In this document: piece after piece, positions 41,008 to 50,999 of the stretch
Layout of the letters: every line of letters begins with the position of its first letter
How positions within the stretch are numbered: the first letter of the stretch is position 1
Assembly (NCBI RefSeq): GCF_006864135.1
Contig: NZ_SADV01000020.1
Coordinates: forward strand, 1 to 64,000
DNA: 64,000 nucleotides
DNA from: Lysinibacillus sphaericus
Lineage (GTDB): Bacteria > Bacillota > Bacilli > Bacillales_A > Planococcaceae
Direction: 5' to 3'
The notes under the pieces: generated by a model
What the model saw: only the letters and a program-made list of their open reading frames with translations
What the model was told of the DNA's origin: nothing
Database searches by the model: none
Program-made: the position numbers and the translations under genes

Positions 41008-41212
41008 TTATCTCACCTCCTTGTGATTAGAATGGTCGGGAGTTAGCTAATCATACATGTTAAAAAATAAAATGCACATTCTAAATACTATAGTAAAGTA
41101 ACTTTTGGAAAGCTAACTAAAATTGTGAATGTCTCTGCTATAATAAAGTAATGCTTCAATTAGGATAGGATTATTAGAAGCGCTTTTACAGTTAAAAATG
41201 GAGGTTTTTAAA

Positions 41213-41707
41213 ATGACGAACAATGATATTTTAATTCGTTTAAGATATGCATTAGATATCAAAAATACAGATATGGTTAAAATTTTTCAGCTAGGTGGCA
41301 TGGACTATACGAAAGAAGAAGTATTGAACATGCTTATTAAAGTTTATGATGAGGAAGAAGCACCAGAAGAATACATTAAATGTAATAATAAAATGGTAGA
41401 GGCTTTTTTAAATGGATTTATTACATTTAAACGGGGTCCGCAAAAGCCTAAGCCAGGTCAATCAGAAGGACCACTACCTGTTTCAGGAAAAGAAAGCCCT
41501 AATAATATGCTATTAAAGAAAGTGAAGATTGCGTTAGCCTTAACGACTGAGGAGATGCTCGATATTTTATATGATGGAGGCGTTAGCGTTTCGAAAGGCG
41601 AATTAGGTGCCATTTTAAGAAATCCAAGTCATCGTAACTATAAAGAATGTGGCGATCGCTTTGTGAGAAATTTTTTAAGAGGGCTGACAGATAAGTATAG
41701 AAATTAA
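41213..41707 (+). CDS. DUF1456 family protein (YehS-like)
   Basis: The start is ATG 41213 (164 residues; TGGAGG upstream). It holds two copies of the DUF1456 unit: residues 1-75 (NDILIRLRYALDIKNTDMVKIFQLGG) and 100-160 (LLKKVKIALALTTEEMLDILYDGG), joined by a Pro/Gly-rich linker. The function of the family is unknown. It is followed by a strong terminator and appears to be a single-gene unit. Confidence 0.88.
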   Translation: MTNNDILIRLRYALDIKNTDMVKIFQLGGMDYTKEEVLNMLIKVYDEEEAPEEYIKCNNKMVEAFLNGFITFKRGPQKPKPGQSEGPLPVSGKESPNNMLLKKVKIALALTTEEMLDILYDGGVSVSKGELGAILRNPSHRNYKECGDRFVRNFLRGLTDKYRN

Positions 41708-41772
41708 AAAAACGTTCACTCTGAATTGTCAAGTGTGAATTTCAATGAAAAACTAATGGATTAATGATTAAC

Positions 41773-41803
41773 AAAGCAACTGCAATTTTGCAGTTGCTTT
41801 TTT
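41773..41803 (+). terminator. Intrinsic terminator of the DUF1456 gene
   Basis: A perfect stem AAAGCAACTGCA/TGCAGTTGCTTT with a short loop and six T residues. Confidence 0.93.
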
Positions 41804-41972
41804 GCGAATAATTTTACGTAAAATACTCGCTGTGATAAAAATATTCTGCAAAAAGCGCGTTTTCCTTAGTTGAATATAGTTGACAATTTATGGCGGAATT
41901 GTGTACACTGAAAATGACATAAAGTTGTCACAAAGAGGAAAAATAAATGTTCACGAACAGAGGGGTGCTTTT

Positions 41973-42167
41973 ATGTTTGGTTTAAACATTTTATTAGTTG
42001 CTTTCGCATGTGTTACAATCCCACTTGTTGTTGCTTCAGTGATGTTAGACATTTTTTATGCAGAAAAGAAACAAGTTCGTTTTTCATTACGCCGTACATC
42101 TATGTGGTATTCCTGCATGTTTGCTTTATCATTTATACCGTCGGTCTTATACATGACACTAAAATAG
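41973..42167 (+). CDS. Small two-span membrane protein, function unknown
   Basis: The start is ATG 41973 (64 residues) behind GAGGGGTG. Two predicted helices (about 3-27 and 43-61) are joined by a basic loop (EKKQVRFSLRRTS), which places the loop in the cytoplasm. I recognise no family. The gene stands alone and is followed by a terminator. An upstream in-frame extension lacks a ribosome site. Confidence 0.65.
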   Translation: MFGLNILLVAFACVTIPLVVASVMLDIFYAEKKQVRFSLRRTSMWYSCMFALSFIPSVLYMTLK

Positions 42168-42225
42168 ATATATCTTTAATTTGAATAATCATTTAGGGGT
42201 AATTGATTATTTAAAATTATAGTAG

Positions 42226-42258
42226 CAGCTACAATATTGCGTTGTAGCTGTTTTTATT
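42226..42258 (+). terminator. Intrinsic terminator after the small membrane-protein gene
   Basis: A perfect 9-bp stem CAGCTACAA/TTGTAGCTG followed by TTTTTATTT. Confidence 0.92.
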
Positions 42259-42362
42259 TGTTATGAAGAGAATTGTGGATAAGCTGAGAGAAATAAGTAA
42301 TATTATTCATTTTATACTAATAGTAAAATAGTAAAAAATATGTGAATTTTAACCTGGTAACA

Positions 42363-42391
42363 TTGACTACTTTTACCCATTGTGTTAATTT
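42363..42391 (+). promoter_or_regulatory. Possible sigma-A promoter of the c-di-GMP riboswitch operon
   Basis: TTGACT (42363-42368), 17 bp, then TAATTT preceded by TGTG. The -35 is good and the -10 is weak. Its place just before the aptamer supports it. Confidence 0.4.
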
Positions 42392-42399
42392 GAGGAGGA

Positions 42400-42490
42400 A
42401 AAAGATGGGCAAATCTACTGAAAGGTAGAGACGCAAAGCTACAGATCTAAAGTAATAAATACTATGATGGCTGAGCTGCAAAGGAGTACT
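42400..42490 (+). ncRNA. Cyclic di-GMP-I (GEMM) riboswitch aptamer
   Basis: The conserved core is present in order: GGGCAAA, the P2 hairpin TCTAC-(T)GAAA(G)-GTAGA with its GAAA tetraloop, GACGCAAAGC, the P3 arm with the receptor TCTAA, and the returning ATGATGGCTGAGC. Only the P3 end loop varies, as in the family. It lies between a promoter-like site and a terminator and about 100 nt before a chemoreceptor gene, the commonest kind of GEMM target. A cGAMP-selective variant cannot be excluded by eye. Confidence 0.93.
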
Positions 42491-42525
42491 AGTTAGGTAC
42501 ATATATTGCTAGTCATATTCTTTGA

Positions 42526-42558
42526 TGCCTGTTTCTTTTGAAATAGGTTATTTTTTTT
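42526..42558 (+). terminator. Terminator of the c-di-GMP riboswitch platform
   Basis: An 8-bp stem CCTGTTTC/GAAATAGG (one G-U pair) with loop TTTT and a run of eight T residues, 14 nt before the ribosome site of the chemoreceptor. Whether ligand turns it on or off cannot be decided from the sequence alone. Confidence 0.88.
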
Positions 42559-42591
42559 GCCTAAAATACGATCAAGGAGGAAGTAATAATC

Positions 42592-44334
42592 ATGAAGTTG
42601 TTTAAAAATGTTTCATTAAAAAACAAACTTTTACTAACGGTTTCTATTATTGTTTTGCTTCTAATTGCTATTATTACTACACAAAGTATTAGAGAATTAA
42701 ACAATCGAATGTCTGTTGATTTAGAGCAAGAGTTGAAAAGTGTTGGTTTATTGACAGCTATGAATCTTGATAGGAATGATGTTAAAGATTTATTGACTGA
42801 AAAGGGAGAGACTAATGCTAAATTTAAAAAAATTCAAAAGCAACTCGATAAGATTCAAGAAGAACAAGGGATTATGAGTTGGAGCTATATTTGGGATGTG
42901 AAGGACGCAGATGGCGTTAACCCGATCGGCTATACATCTAATTTGAACGATGTCTATGAAGCGGGTGAAATCTTTACTGATTTAGCAGATGAACATGTAA
43001 AAACAGCTAAATTGGCAATTAAAAATGATAGCACTGCTGTAACTGATATTTTCGAAGATCCTTATGGTTCATGGCGAACTGTGTTTACCCCTATTAAAGA
43101 TGACAATGGCAGGCTCATTGCTTTATTAGGTATTGATTATTCTGCGGACTACATAAATACCATCATTAAAACAAGTGTCATAAAACAAATCGTTATAGCT
43201 GTTATTGGAATTTTACTTCTATTAGTTTTACTCTACATAATTATTGATCGTCTATTAAAACCACTTAAGAAAGTAGTGAACGCTGCAAATCAAGTAGCGA
43301 ATGGAGAATTAATAAATGTAGATTTAGAAATAACGAAGGACGAAATCGGAAATTTATCTAAATCTATTAAAACGATGGTTTCCAATTTACAACATATTAT
43401 TTTAAATATTAGAAATACATCTGACAACGTTTCTTCTGCTGCTAATCAGCTAACTGTTAATGCAGCAGAAACATATAACAGCTCAACAACTATTGCTCAA
43501 GACATGGGACAAATCACGCAAAACGCTGAGGCTTCAATGGTTATGACTGAGGAAACAGCTGCTGCTATGGAGGAAACAGCGACAGGTATCCAGCAAATTG
43601 CTGACTCTGCTAATACGGCAGCCGAATCATCTATTTCTGCTTCTCAAGCTTCAGAACGTGGAAATCATGTTGTTCAGCAAGTCATTGCACAAATGGAGTT
43701 GATTAATGATTCTGTTGAACAAATCGGTACAACAATAAACGGATTACATATCAATACGAAAAAAATTAGCGATATCGTAAATCTTATTACAGCCATAGCA
43801 GATCAAACAAATCTACTAGCATTGAATGCGGCAATCGAAGCTGCTAGAGCAGGAGAGCATGGGAAAGGCTTCGCGGTTGTCGCTGATGAGGTTAGACGAT
43901 TAGCGGAACAATCATCGCAGTCTGCCACGGAAATATACAATTTAATTAGTACAATTCAAGCTGATTCAAATGCCTCTATCACTGTTATGGAAAAAGGTAA
44001 AGAAGATGTAAAGGCTGGTATGGAGTTTACAAACGAAGTAGGGGAAATCTTTAAAGAAATTCTCACTTCATCAGAACAAGTTGCCAGTCAGATACGTGAA
44101 ATTTCAGCTGCATCTCAACAAATTTCAGCTTCTTCGGAGGAAGTAGCAGCATCTGTCAATAATATTAAGCAATCTGCGGAGCAGTCATCTGAATTCTCGG
44201 CGAATGTGTCAAATGCAACTCAAGAGCAATTGACGACCATGCAAGAGGTGAAAGAAGCATCTTCTTCATTAGGAAAAACAGCAGAAGAATTGCAGGTACT
44301 TGTAGCAAAATTCAAATTGGAGAACGATCAATAA
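42592..44334 (+). CDS. Methyl-accepting chemotaxis protein, Cache type
   Basis: The 580-residue receptor has a membrane helix (8-29), an extracellular sensor of the Cache kind (about 30-200; [13 protein letters not shown] and [27 protein letters not shown]), a second helix (200-222) and a HAMP domain. The cytoplasmic signalling hairpin has its tip at [27 protein letters not shown] precedes the ATG. It is the first gene behind the c-di-GMP riboswitch. The stop overlaps the next start (TAATG), which couples it to an SDR enzyme. Confidence 0.95.
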   Translation: MKLFKNVSLKNKLLLTVSIIVLLLIAIITTQSIRELNNRMSVDLEQELKSVGLLTAMNLDRNDVKDLLTEKGETNAKFKKIQKQLDKIQEEQGIMSWSYIWDVKDADGVNPIGYTSNLNDVYEAGEIFTDLADEHVKTAKLAIKNDSTAVTDIFEDPYGSWRTVFTPIKDDNGRLIALLGIDYSADYINTIIKTSVIKQIVIAVIGILLLLVLLYIIIDRLLKPLKKVVNAANQVANGELINVDLEITKDEIGNLSKSIKTMVSNLQHIILNIRNTSDNVSSAANQLTVNAAETYNSSTTIAQDMGQITQNAEASMVMTEETAAAMEETATGIQQIADSANTAAESSISASQASERGNHVVQQVIAQMELINDSVEQIGTTINGLHINTKKISDIVNLITAIADQTNLLALNAAIEAARAGEHGKGFAVVADEVRRLAEQSSQSATEIYNLISTIQADSNASITVMEKGKEDVKAGMEFTNEVGEIFKEILTSSEQVASQIREISAASQQISASSEEVAASVNNIKQSAEQSSEFSANVSNATQEQLTTMQEVKEASSSLGKTAEELQVLVAKFKLENDQ

Positions 44335-45086
44335 TGGACATTAATTTTAAAGGAAAAAATGTACTAATTACGGGTTCAAGTAAAGGAATCGGCAAAGCCA
44401 TTGCTTTGGGCTTTGCCGAGCAAGGGGCCAATATATGTATCAATTATATTGGTGATGATAACGAGGCAGAGGAGGTTCGTGCGCAAGCAGAAAAGTTTGG
44501 TGTACAAGCTATAAAATGTAATGCAGATGTATCGAACTCTCAACAAGTTCAAGCTATGTATCAGTATATGGACAAACAGTTAGGCGAAATTGATATTCTT
44601 GTCAATAACGCTGGGTTCGCGCAGGCTTCAAGCATTACGGATTTAACAGATGAGCAGTGGGATAAAATGATCAAAGTTCATCTATATGGTTGTTTCTACA
44701 ATTGTCGAGAAGCAGCAAAAAGAATGAAAGAACGAAACAATGGAAAAATTATTAATATTTCTTCTGATATTGGTAGTTTAGGTTGTGAGGAATTTACGCA
44801 TTATTCTGCTGCAAAGGGTGGTATTAATGCATTTACGAAGGCTTTGGCACGAGAGTTAGCACCTTCGATACTAGTCAATGCAGTAGCTCCTAGTGGTACA
44901 TTTACAGACATCCTAAAGGAATTTGGAGAGAATTATGTAGAGGAAGAGTCTGCTAAATATCCGTTAAAACGATTAGCTCAACCAGAAGAAATCGCAAAGA
45001 CCGTGTTATTTTTAGCTTCAGAAAATGCGAATTTCTATACGGGTCAAGTATTAACACCAAATGGCGGAGTCGTTATGAACGGTTAA
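44334..45086 (+). CDS. Short-chain dehydrogenase/reductase (FabG-like)
   Basis: The 250-residue enzyme has the NAD(P) motif TGSSKGIGKAIA, the NNAG strand, the catalytic Ser in NISSDIGS, YSAAKGG with the catalytic Tyr and Lys, and the C-terminal GGVVMNG end. An acidic residue patterns and the INYIGDD segment after strand 2 leave cofactor choice (NADPH or NADH) open. The substrate is unknown. Its start overlaps the chemoreceptor stop by one base, and the symporter follows after 24 nt. I infer it oxidises or reduces a compound carried by that symporter. Confidence 0.93.
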   Translation: MDINFKGKNVLITGSSKGIGKAIALGFAEQGANICINYIGDDNEAEEVRAQAEKFGVQAIKCNADVSNSQQVQAMYQYMDKQLGEIDILVNNAGFAQASSITDLTDEQWDKMIKVHLYGCFYNCREAAKRMKERNNGKIINISSDIGSLGCEEFTHYSAAKGGINAFTKALARELAPSILVNAVAPSGTFTDILKEFGENYVEEESAKYPLKRLAQPEEIAKTVLFLASENANFYTGQVLTPNGGVVMNG

Positions 45087-45110
45087 TGTGAAAAACTGAG
45101 GAGCAATACT

Positions 45111-46607
45111 ATGTTAAATATAATCATCTTTAGCTTATACTTAATTTTTATTTATTACATTGGATATAAAGGATACAAACGGGTTAATACTGCGGAGGAT
45201 TTAATTGTTGCTGGGTGGAGCATGCCTTTATCTGTTGTCACAGGAAGTCTAGTGGCTGCCTTATTAGCAGCCCCATTCTTCTTTGCAGCAGTAGGCTCTG
45301 GTTATACAAGTGGCGGCTTTGAAGGTTCAGCGACAATGGGTGGTTTAGGGACTTGTATGATTCTTGGAGCACTCATTTGGACGAAGCCATTACGTAGATT
45401 AAAGGGCTGGACATTAGCAGATTACTATGGATTAAGATATGGCAGTAAAAAGCTCGGTGCTTATACAGGCGTCGTAATGGCGATTGCCTTTGGTGTCTTT
45501 AATGCTGCTGCGTTAACAGTTGGTGGCACGTATATTATTCAGCAGCTATTACAAATTGATTTCGTTCCAGCAGCATTACTTTTTGTATCATTAACTGCCT
45601 TATATTCTGTAATTGGGGGCCTTTGGGCTGTAGCCTATACGGAAATTGTTCAGGGGGCACTGGCAGTAGCGGGTATAGTAGGGATCACAATTTTTATCTT
45701 ATTCTATTACCCTGATGTAACATTTAACCCGGAGTGGTGGAATATTAGTGAACTCTTCAATAAGGCTGGAGCAGAGTTTTGGACACTATATCTTGTGTTA
45801 GCACTTGGTGATATTCCGGCAGTGGACTTAGGACAAAGGGTAGCCGCGGCTAAAAGTCCAAAAGTAGCTCAGCGCAGTATGATTATAGCTGGGACCATTA
45901 TTATCGCTATTAGCTGGATTCCGGGTATGCTAGGAGAAGCGTTCAAAACGATTTATCCTGGTAGTACAAATCCAGAGACATTGATGCTTGCCTTTGCTCA
46001 AGGATATTTCCCACCGTTATTAGCAGCCATCTTTTTAACAGCAATGGCAGCGATGGGGATGTCTACTGTAGCAGCGTGTTATGTTGCAACTTCAGGAATT
46101 GTCACGAAAAACATTTATTTAGACTTTATTAATCGTAACCCAGATCCTAAAAAACTATTAAAATTTTCAAGACTTATTATTATTTTAAGTGCTTTGCTAG
46201 GTTTAGTTTTAGCGGTCAGCTTCCAGAAAGTCATTGATTTAGCCTACTTGGCATGGGATATTGTATTCGTAACAATTTTCTGGCCAATCGTTTTAGGGCC
46301 GTTTTGGAAGCGAGTAAGTACACCTGCAGTTTGGGCGAGTATATCTGTCGGGTTAGTATATTACATTATTACATCTTTAACACATGTGCCTAGTCTTACT
46401 ATCCAATCAGAAGGATTTTTAGGTTTATTAAATGAGCTGTGGCAGGCACCTGTTTTCTCAGGCGTTGTGATCACAGGTATTACAATTGTTATTGTTAGTT
46501 TGATTATTCCACCTTCGCAACATGTTCTCGAGATGCATAAAATTGAAAAAGATAAGACTTTAGACAATGTAGGCAGTAAAGAGGAATTAAAGGAACATTC
46601 AAATTGA
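45111..46607 (+). CDS. Sodium:solute symporter family protein
   Basis: The 498-residue protein has 13 predicted helices of the SSS (SLC5) fold. Helix 1 is YIGYKGYKRVNTAEDLIVAG, the LRRLKGWTLADYYGLRYGSKKLGAY loop is typical, and SVIGGLWAVAYTEIVQGAL is the conserved sodium-site region. The C terminus is hydrophilic (KIEKDKTLDNV). The start ATG has GAGGAGC. It is the third and last gene of the c-di-GMP-controlled operon. The substrate cannot be read from sequence; organic acids and amino acids are common in the family. Confidence 0.93.
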   Translation: MLNIIIFSLYLIFIYYIGYKGYKRVNTAEDLIVAGWSMPLSVVTGSLVAALLAAPFFFAAVGSGYTSGGFEGSATMGGLGTCMILGALIWTKPLRRLKGWTLADYYGLRYGSKKLGAYTGVVMAIAFGVFNAAALTVGGTYIIQQLLQIDFVPAALLFVSLTALYSVIGGLWAVAYTEIVQGALAVAGIVGITIFILFYYPDVTFNPEWWNISELFNKAGAEFWTLYLVLALGDIPAVDLGQRVAAAKSPKVAQRSMIIAGTIIIAISWIPGMLGEAFKTIYPGSTNPETLMLAFAQGYFPPLLAAIFLTAMAAMGMSTVAACYVATSGIVTKNIYLDFINRNPDPKKLLKFSRLIIILSALLGLVLAVSFQKVIDLAYLAWDIVFVTIFWPIVLGPFWKRVSTPAVWASISVGLVYYIITSLTHVPSLTIQSEGFLGLLNELWQAPVFSGVVITGITIVIVSLIIPPSQHVLEMHKIEKDKTLDNVGSKEELKEHSN

Positions 46608-46630
46608 TAATTATTTATAAATAAAAATGG

Positions 46631-46672
46631 AAACATGAGGGCAATGATTTTTAATGCCCCCATGTTTTTTTA
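46631..46672 (+). terminator. Intrinsic terminator of the MCP-SDR-symporter operon
   Basis: AAACATGAGGGCA pairs with TGCCCCCATGTTT and is followed by seven T residues. Confidence 0.9.
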
Positions 46673-46686
46673 TGCGGACAACAACA

Positions 46687-46899
46687 CTAGCTTGTTTTGG
46701 CAAAAAAAGCACTTCGGGAATGGATAAATTTTACCAGAGGAATGTTGTGAAATTTATTGTTACAAAAATTAAAAAGTAAGTTTTCACATAGAAAATTATT
46801 GTCTGAGGAGATTACAGCAGGCGTTGTGGAAATAACGATGCTTGCTAATAAGGCTGCAAAGGTAAGAGAGAGTGGATGGAGCAGTAAAGCTACAATCAA
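46687..46899 (-). CDS. Possible small secreted or membrane peptide
   Basis: A minus-strand ORF of about 70 codons opens at TTG 46899 behind ATGGAGG at good spacing. The first 25 residues are a hydrophobic, signal-like stretch (IVALLLHPLSLTFAALLASIVI); the rest is Cys-, Asn- and Phe-rich without likeness I know. It converges on the symporter terminator. Gene status is uncertain. The remainder of this 425-nt gap shows nothing more. Confidence 0.3.
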   Translation of the reverse strand: MIVALLLHPLSLTFAALLASIVISTTPAVISSDNNFLCENLLFNFCNNKFHNIPLVKFIHSRSAFFAKTS

Positions 46900-47032
46900 G
46901 ATAACCTCCATTTTAATGGCAGAATAACTGGTCCTATAGAAATTAAGAATGAAAAGATAATCGTTAGAATAAAATTTCTATTAACATGGATGAAATAAAC
47001 CTATCGATTATCTTTTTGAGGGTGGGATATGG

Positions 47033-47716
47033 ATGAAAACCTTTTTTCTTATATTTCTAGGAATGACCTATTTATTATTAGCAAAGTTAGTCGAAGCGGC
47101 TATCTTTAGCAACGTCTATTTTTTAATTGGTTTAGGAGTATTAATAGCAGGAATTATTCGATATGTTAAAGAACGATATATCTATAACAATAGATTAAAT
47201 GAAATGAAAGAGGCTAGTGAGGAGGAGTTTATGGCTATCACTCATACGCATTGCATCATCTCAAATGATTGTTTAAATGCTTTATTACTAAATGAACTAA
47301 CAAATACACTTTTTCTCGTAAGTAGAGAAGATTTAGAAGAAGATTTGATGAAAAAAGAAATCTCATTCAATAAAATATATGAAGTAGCTATAGTGGAGGA
47401 CGAAATGTATATTGCTAGGACTAGCAATAGTTTAATAAGTGGTTCATTACTTGGTGAAGATCTGGATATAGAAGAGGAATTCGATGATGAGGACCCTGAG
47501 GATAACGCTGTGTCTCAATTGACGTTGAAAATTGTAGCTGATAACTTATCTGATCCTATTCTAGAATTTGTTTTTCTGGATAACGGTGAGCCTATATCAA
47601 GAGAAGAGGATGCGTATCAAGAAGCGTTAGAGTTATGTGAGGAATGGTTTCAGAAGATCAGTGTTATTATCAAACGTTATGAGCTTGAAAGGGTACCTAT
47701 TAGACAGTGGCAATAA
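47033..47716 (+). CDS. Membrane-anchored protein of unknown function with acidic cytoplasmic domain
   Basis: The 227-residue protein (ATG, GGGTGGG upstream) starts with two hydrophobic helices (2-24 and 27-45), then a basic YVKERYIYNNR, and continues as a soluble alpha/beta domain rich in Glu and Asp (EDLDIEEEFDDEDPED near 143). Two Cys residues (near 73 and 78) are the only unusual residues. I recognise no family. It is a single gene between terminators. Confidence 0.7.
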   Translation: MKTFFLIFLGMTYLLLAKLVEAAIFSNVYFLIGLGVLIAGIIRYVKERYIYNNRLNEMKEASEEEFMAITHTHCIISNDCLNALLLNELTNTLFLVSREDLEEDLMKKEISFNKIYEVAIVEDEMYIARTSNSLISGSLLGEDLDIEEEFDDEDPEDNAVSQLTLKIVADNLSDPILEFVFLDNGEPISREEDAYQEALELCEEWFQKISVIIKRYELERVPIRQWQ

Positions 47717-47733
47717 ATTAAAATATAGAAAAG

Positions 47734-47770
47734 AAAGCTATCTCGGACGTAATGTCGAGATAGCTTTTTT
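47734..47770. terminator. Bidirectional terminator between the membrane-protein gene and the second MCP gene
   Basis: A perfect 12-bp stem AAAGCTATCTCG/CGAGATAGCTTT with T tracts on both strands. Confidence 0.9.
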
Positions 47771-47900
47771 AGATTGATATTTTAAATGCTTAGGTAGTGA
47801 ACCAAAGTGCTCCGTTATTGTCCAAAATTGCTTGGGGTACCAAAGAAATCTCTGTTAAAGACCTAACACGTTCACGTTCTCCAAATTAAGAATCCGTACT

Positions 47901-49595
47901 TTAAATTTTAAATCGCTGTAATTGGATATTTAGCTCTTCAGCCATACTAGCGAGTTGATTTGCACTCCTTGAAATTTCCTCCATAGTAGCGGCAGTTTCC
48001 TCTACAGTTGCTGTTGTTTGTTCTACACCAGCTGCAGACTCTTGAGAAATAGAAGCCATTTCATCAACAGAGACATTGATAGACTCGGAATTTTGAGCAA
48101 CTTTATTTAAATTGCCTGAAATGGTATTTATGTTAAGGATCATTTCTTCAACGGCTCCCGAAATTTGGTCAAATGTTTCATTTGTTTGATTTAGTTGGGC
48201 GTTTCCTCTTTTTACTTCCTCATAGCCGGATTGCAGAGCAGTTGTTACATTGCCAGTTTCTCCTTGAATACGGTTGACGATTGTTGAAATATCAGTGACA
48301 GAGAATTGTACTTGTTCTGCAAGTTTACGAACTTCATCGGCTACAACTGCAAAACCTTTACCATGCTCTCCTGCGCGAGCTGCTTCGATGGCAGCGTTTA
48401 AGGCAAGTAAATTTGTTTGATTTGAAATATCATCAATGACAGAAACAAGCTTGGAAATTTCAGCAGACTGCGCATTCAAGCCTTCAACTTTTTTCACTGA
48501 ATTTAACACAATCTCATTAATAGCTGCCATTTGTTGTGTTGACTGTATCATTAAGTCTTTACCAGTTGTTGTTAGTTCTTGTACATGACTTGAATGTTCT
48601 TTTAATTTAATGCCTTCCTGTGTTGTTTCATGAATACTGCGTTGGAAAGAAGACATTGTTCCGGCTAAATCACCTGCTGTAGATGCTTGCGTTTCTGTGC
48701 CAGAGGCTAGCTCCTGCATAGTCACGGTAATTTGCTCTGTACCTGATTGCACTTCATTCGAAGATTGGGCCAGCTCTTCGCTACTAGCTGCTACTGTTTC
48801 GGAAACGGTATAGATTGAGCTAATCGTTTGCTTTAATTTTTCATTCATTTCATTGGCGGAAAGCATTAATTGACCAATCTCATCACGATGAGTTATTGGA
48901 AGTAGTTCATGGTGCAAATTGCCATCCGCTAATTCACTCATGCGCTTTGAGACAATCGTAATAGGCTTAGAAATATCTCTAGCAGTGACAATAGCGATTA
49001 GGACACCTGCGATTGTCAATACAATGCTAACAATCATTCCAACTGTTTTATTGCTTAAACTTGTTGATACTACGTCATCTCCTACCTTAGTAATGGCATC
49101 CGAGCGTTTATTGGCTAAGTCTTCATAACCAACACGAACTTCGATTACAAGATTATTCATAGCTGTTAAATTTTTTAATGCTAATTCTCTATCACCTTTT
49201 TTATAAACATCGAATACTTCGGTGTTAACGCGATTGCTCCATGTACGTGCCATTTCTACTAGCGCATCACGCTCAGGTGTATTTTCGTATTTCTCTATAA
49301 TACTGTTATTTTCTTCTGCTACTTTACGATATTCATTAAACATTTCTATGTATTTTTCATCACCAGATACAACATAACTTAAAGCTGCAGAGAGACGAAC
49401 GCTCATAGACATTGCTAAATTTTTACTTGCCGTTAAGACTTGTAAATCTTCTTTTACTAAACCTTCTGCTTGTTTTTCCATCTTATTATTAGAAATATAA
49501 GAATAGGCTGTAAAACAAACAACTAATACTAATAAAAGAAGAAATGCACTTAATATTCGAGCTTTAAGTGTTTTAAACTGAAAAATACCTTTCAT
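47901..49595 (-). CDS. Methyl-accepting chemotaxis protein, four-helix-bundle type
   Basis: The 564-residue receptor has a membrane helix (13-31), a four-helix-bundle ligand domain (about 35-185, in which the helices [21 protein letters not shown] and [12 protein letters not shown] are seen in part), a second helix (186-208), HAMP, and the signalling hairpin with tip [20 protein letters not shown]. Unlike the receptor at 42.6 kb it has no riboswitch and stands alone on the other strand. GGTGGGAAAAG precedes the ATG. The ligand is unknown. Confidence 0.94.
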   Translation of the reverse strand: MKGIFQFKTLKARILSAFLLLLVLVVCFTAYSYISNNKMEKQAEGLVKEDLQVLTASKNLAMSMSVRLSAALSYVVSGDEKYIEMFNEYRKVAEENNSIIEKYENTPERDALVEMARTWSNRVNTEVFDVYKKGDRELALKNLTAMNNLVIEVRVGYEDLANKRSDAITKVGDDVVSTSLSNKTVGMIVSIVLTIAGVLIAIVTARDISKPITIVSKRMSELADGNLHHELLPITHRDEIGQLMLSANEMNEKLKQTISSIYTVSETVAASSEELAQSSNEVQSGTEQITVTMQELASGTETQASTAGDLAGTMSSFQRSIHETTQEGIKLKEHSSHVQELTTTGKDLMIQSTQQMAAINEIVLNSVKKVEGLNAQSAEISKLVSVIDDISNQTNLLALNAAIEAARAGEHGKGFAVVADEVRKLAEQVQFSVTDISTIVNRIQGETGNVTTALQSGYEEVKRGNAQLNQTNETFDQISGAVEEMILNINTISGNLNKVAQNSESINVSVDEMASISQESAAGVEQTTATVEETAATMEEISRSANQLASMAEELNIQLQRFKI

Positions 49596-49910
49596 CTTTT
49601 CCCACCCTTTGCTAAATGGTCTCTAAAATATAATTGTTGTTATAGTACAAATATTATTTTATAACTAAATCTTTATATAAATAAGCCCTTTTAATGGAAA
49701 AATGAAAAATAGTTTTTTAGTACAATAATATTTTGGTGTTAAAGGGGTAGGTAGTTAAAAATATAGTATCTTATGTGCAATTATGAAATTTTTTTAATAT
49801 TTTTATGTATTTTTTCCTATTTAAGAAAAAGCACTTGCTGCACAAGTGCACCAAGCGCTCTAAATCAGAAAAGAAAACATTTCGCCATTTTTCAGCCGAG
49901 TCGTCATTCA
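49596..49910. other. Gap between second MCP and the M23 peptidase gene
   Basis: It holds an AT-rich promoter region for the chemoreceptor (minus strand) and the terminator of the peptidase gene at 49824-49849. No other element is evident. Confidence 0.5.
49824..49849 (-). terminator. Intrinsic terminator of the M23 peptidase gene
   Basis: On the minus strand a perfect stem GCACTTG/CAAGTGC with loop TGCAG is followed by TTTTTCTT. Confidence 0.75.
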
Positions 49911-50906
49911 TTATTGTTGTTTTGCTTTTTTAGCTAGTCGTTCCCATTGTAGTAATGATGGATATGGATCAAATGCCCATTCTGTACGTCCATTGAACTT
50001 ATATATGCCATAGTGAAGATGAGGCGGGAATTTTCCGGACGTTCCTTCTTTACCGTAGCCAGAACTACCAACATAACCGAGAACAGTTCCAGGCTCGACA
50101 AAGTCGCCTACATTAATCTTCTTATTATAACTACCGAGATGGGCATAATAATGATATGAGTTATGATTATCACGAACTCCTATGCGCCAACCACCAAATT
50201 GGTTCCAGCCTTTTATTTCTACTACTCCATAAGAGGTAGAAAGTACGGGAGTACCATAGCTAGCGAAAATATCCGTTCCTTCATGAATACGGCGTCCACC
50301 CCAGCCCCTATTGTCTCCCCATGTACTCCGATAACTGTAATCGTAATTAGTAGGGATTGGGAATGTGTGGTCATCGAGCTCAGTTGATTTGAAATGACTA
50401 TACATTTTGGAAATGGTGAAGATTTGATTTACGGCCTGTTCACTTCCGTAATATTCCCATAAAGCTAATTTAAAGTCCTCATCAGTTGTTCCAAATTTAC
50501 TTAAAAATGTAGCCATGGAGAAAATTATATCGGCATCATTCTTTGGGCTGGCAACTCCGTCACCATTGCCATCTAATCCCATCCCGCCAAAGTAACTAAT
50601 TGTTTCTGGGCGAGTATCATCTCGTACAGGATTTAAAGCACCTGACCAATATTCATCAGAAAATTGAATGGCAATGATACCATCCCGTTTCGGAATATCT
50701 TTACGAACGGATTGTAAATTTCGTTCATATTGATCAATAGCTGCTAAGAAATGCCATGGGATAAGTAATTCATCAAATTGTACGTAATAGGCCATACGTT
50801 GCTGCACAATTTCTTCTTGGGTGGGTTCTTCTTTTGCTAAAGCAACAGAGGGGAGAGTAAAACTCCATAATAACATCCATAATAAAAGGAATATAAAATG
50901 GCGCAA
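49911..50906 (-). CDS. Secreted M23 peptidase, LytH-like (L-Ala-D-Glu peptidase of spore cortex type)
   Basis: I start it at TTG 50906 (331 residues) because AGGAGG lies 8 nt before it and a signal peptide follows at once (LRHFIFLLLWMLLWSFTLPSVALA). Longer readings run through a repeat array. The N-terminal part (30-190) is a helical domain. The C-terminal LytM domain has the zinc ligands HEGTD and HLHYG plus HYYAHLG. Length and layout agree with B. subtilis LytH (326 aa), which trims peptides of spore cortex. Substrate is inferred. Confidence 0.85.
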   Translation of the reverse strand: MRHFIFLLLWMLLWSFTLPSVALAKEEPTQEEIVQQRMAYYVQFDELLIPWHFLAAIDQYERNLQSVRKDIPKRDGIIAIQFSDEYWSGALNPVRDDTRPETISYFGGMGLDGNGDGVASPKNDADIIFSMATFLSKFGTTDEDFKLALWEYYGSEQAVNQIFTISKMYSHFKSTELDDHTFPIPTNYDYSYRSTWGDNRGWGGRRIHEGTDIFASYGTPVLSTSYGVVEIKGWNQFGGWRIGVRDNHNSYHYYAHLGSYNKKINVGDFVEPGTVLGYVGSSGYGKEGTSGKFPPHLHYGIYKFNGRTEWAFDPYPSLLQWERLAKKAKQQ

Positions 50907-50999
50907 ATAGTGGACCTCCTTTCTAACGTTAGAATAACCGAATTTTTTATCTTCATTCAGCACTTTTTGTGGGAAAATGAAGCGGTAGAAATGAGCAAT

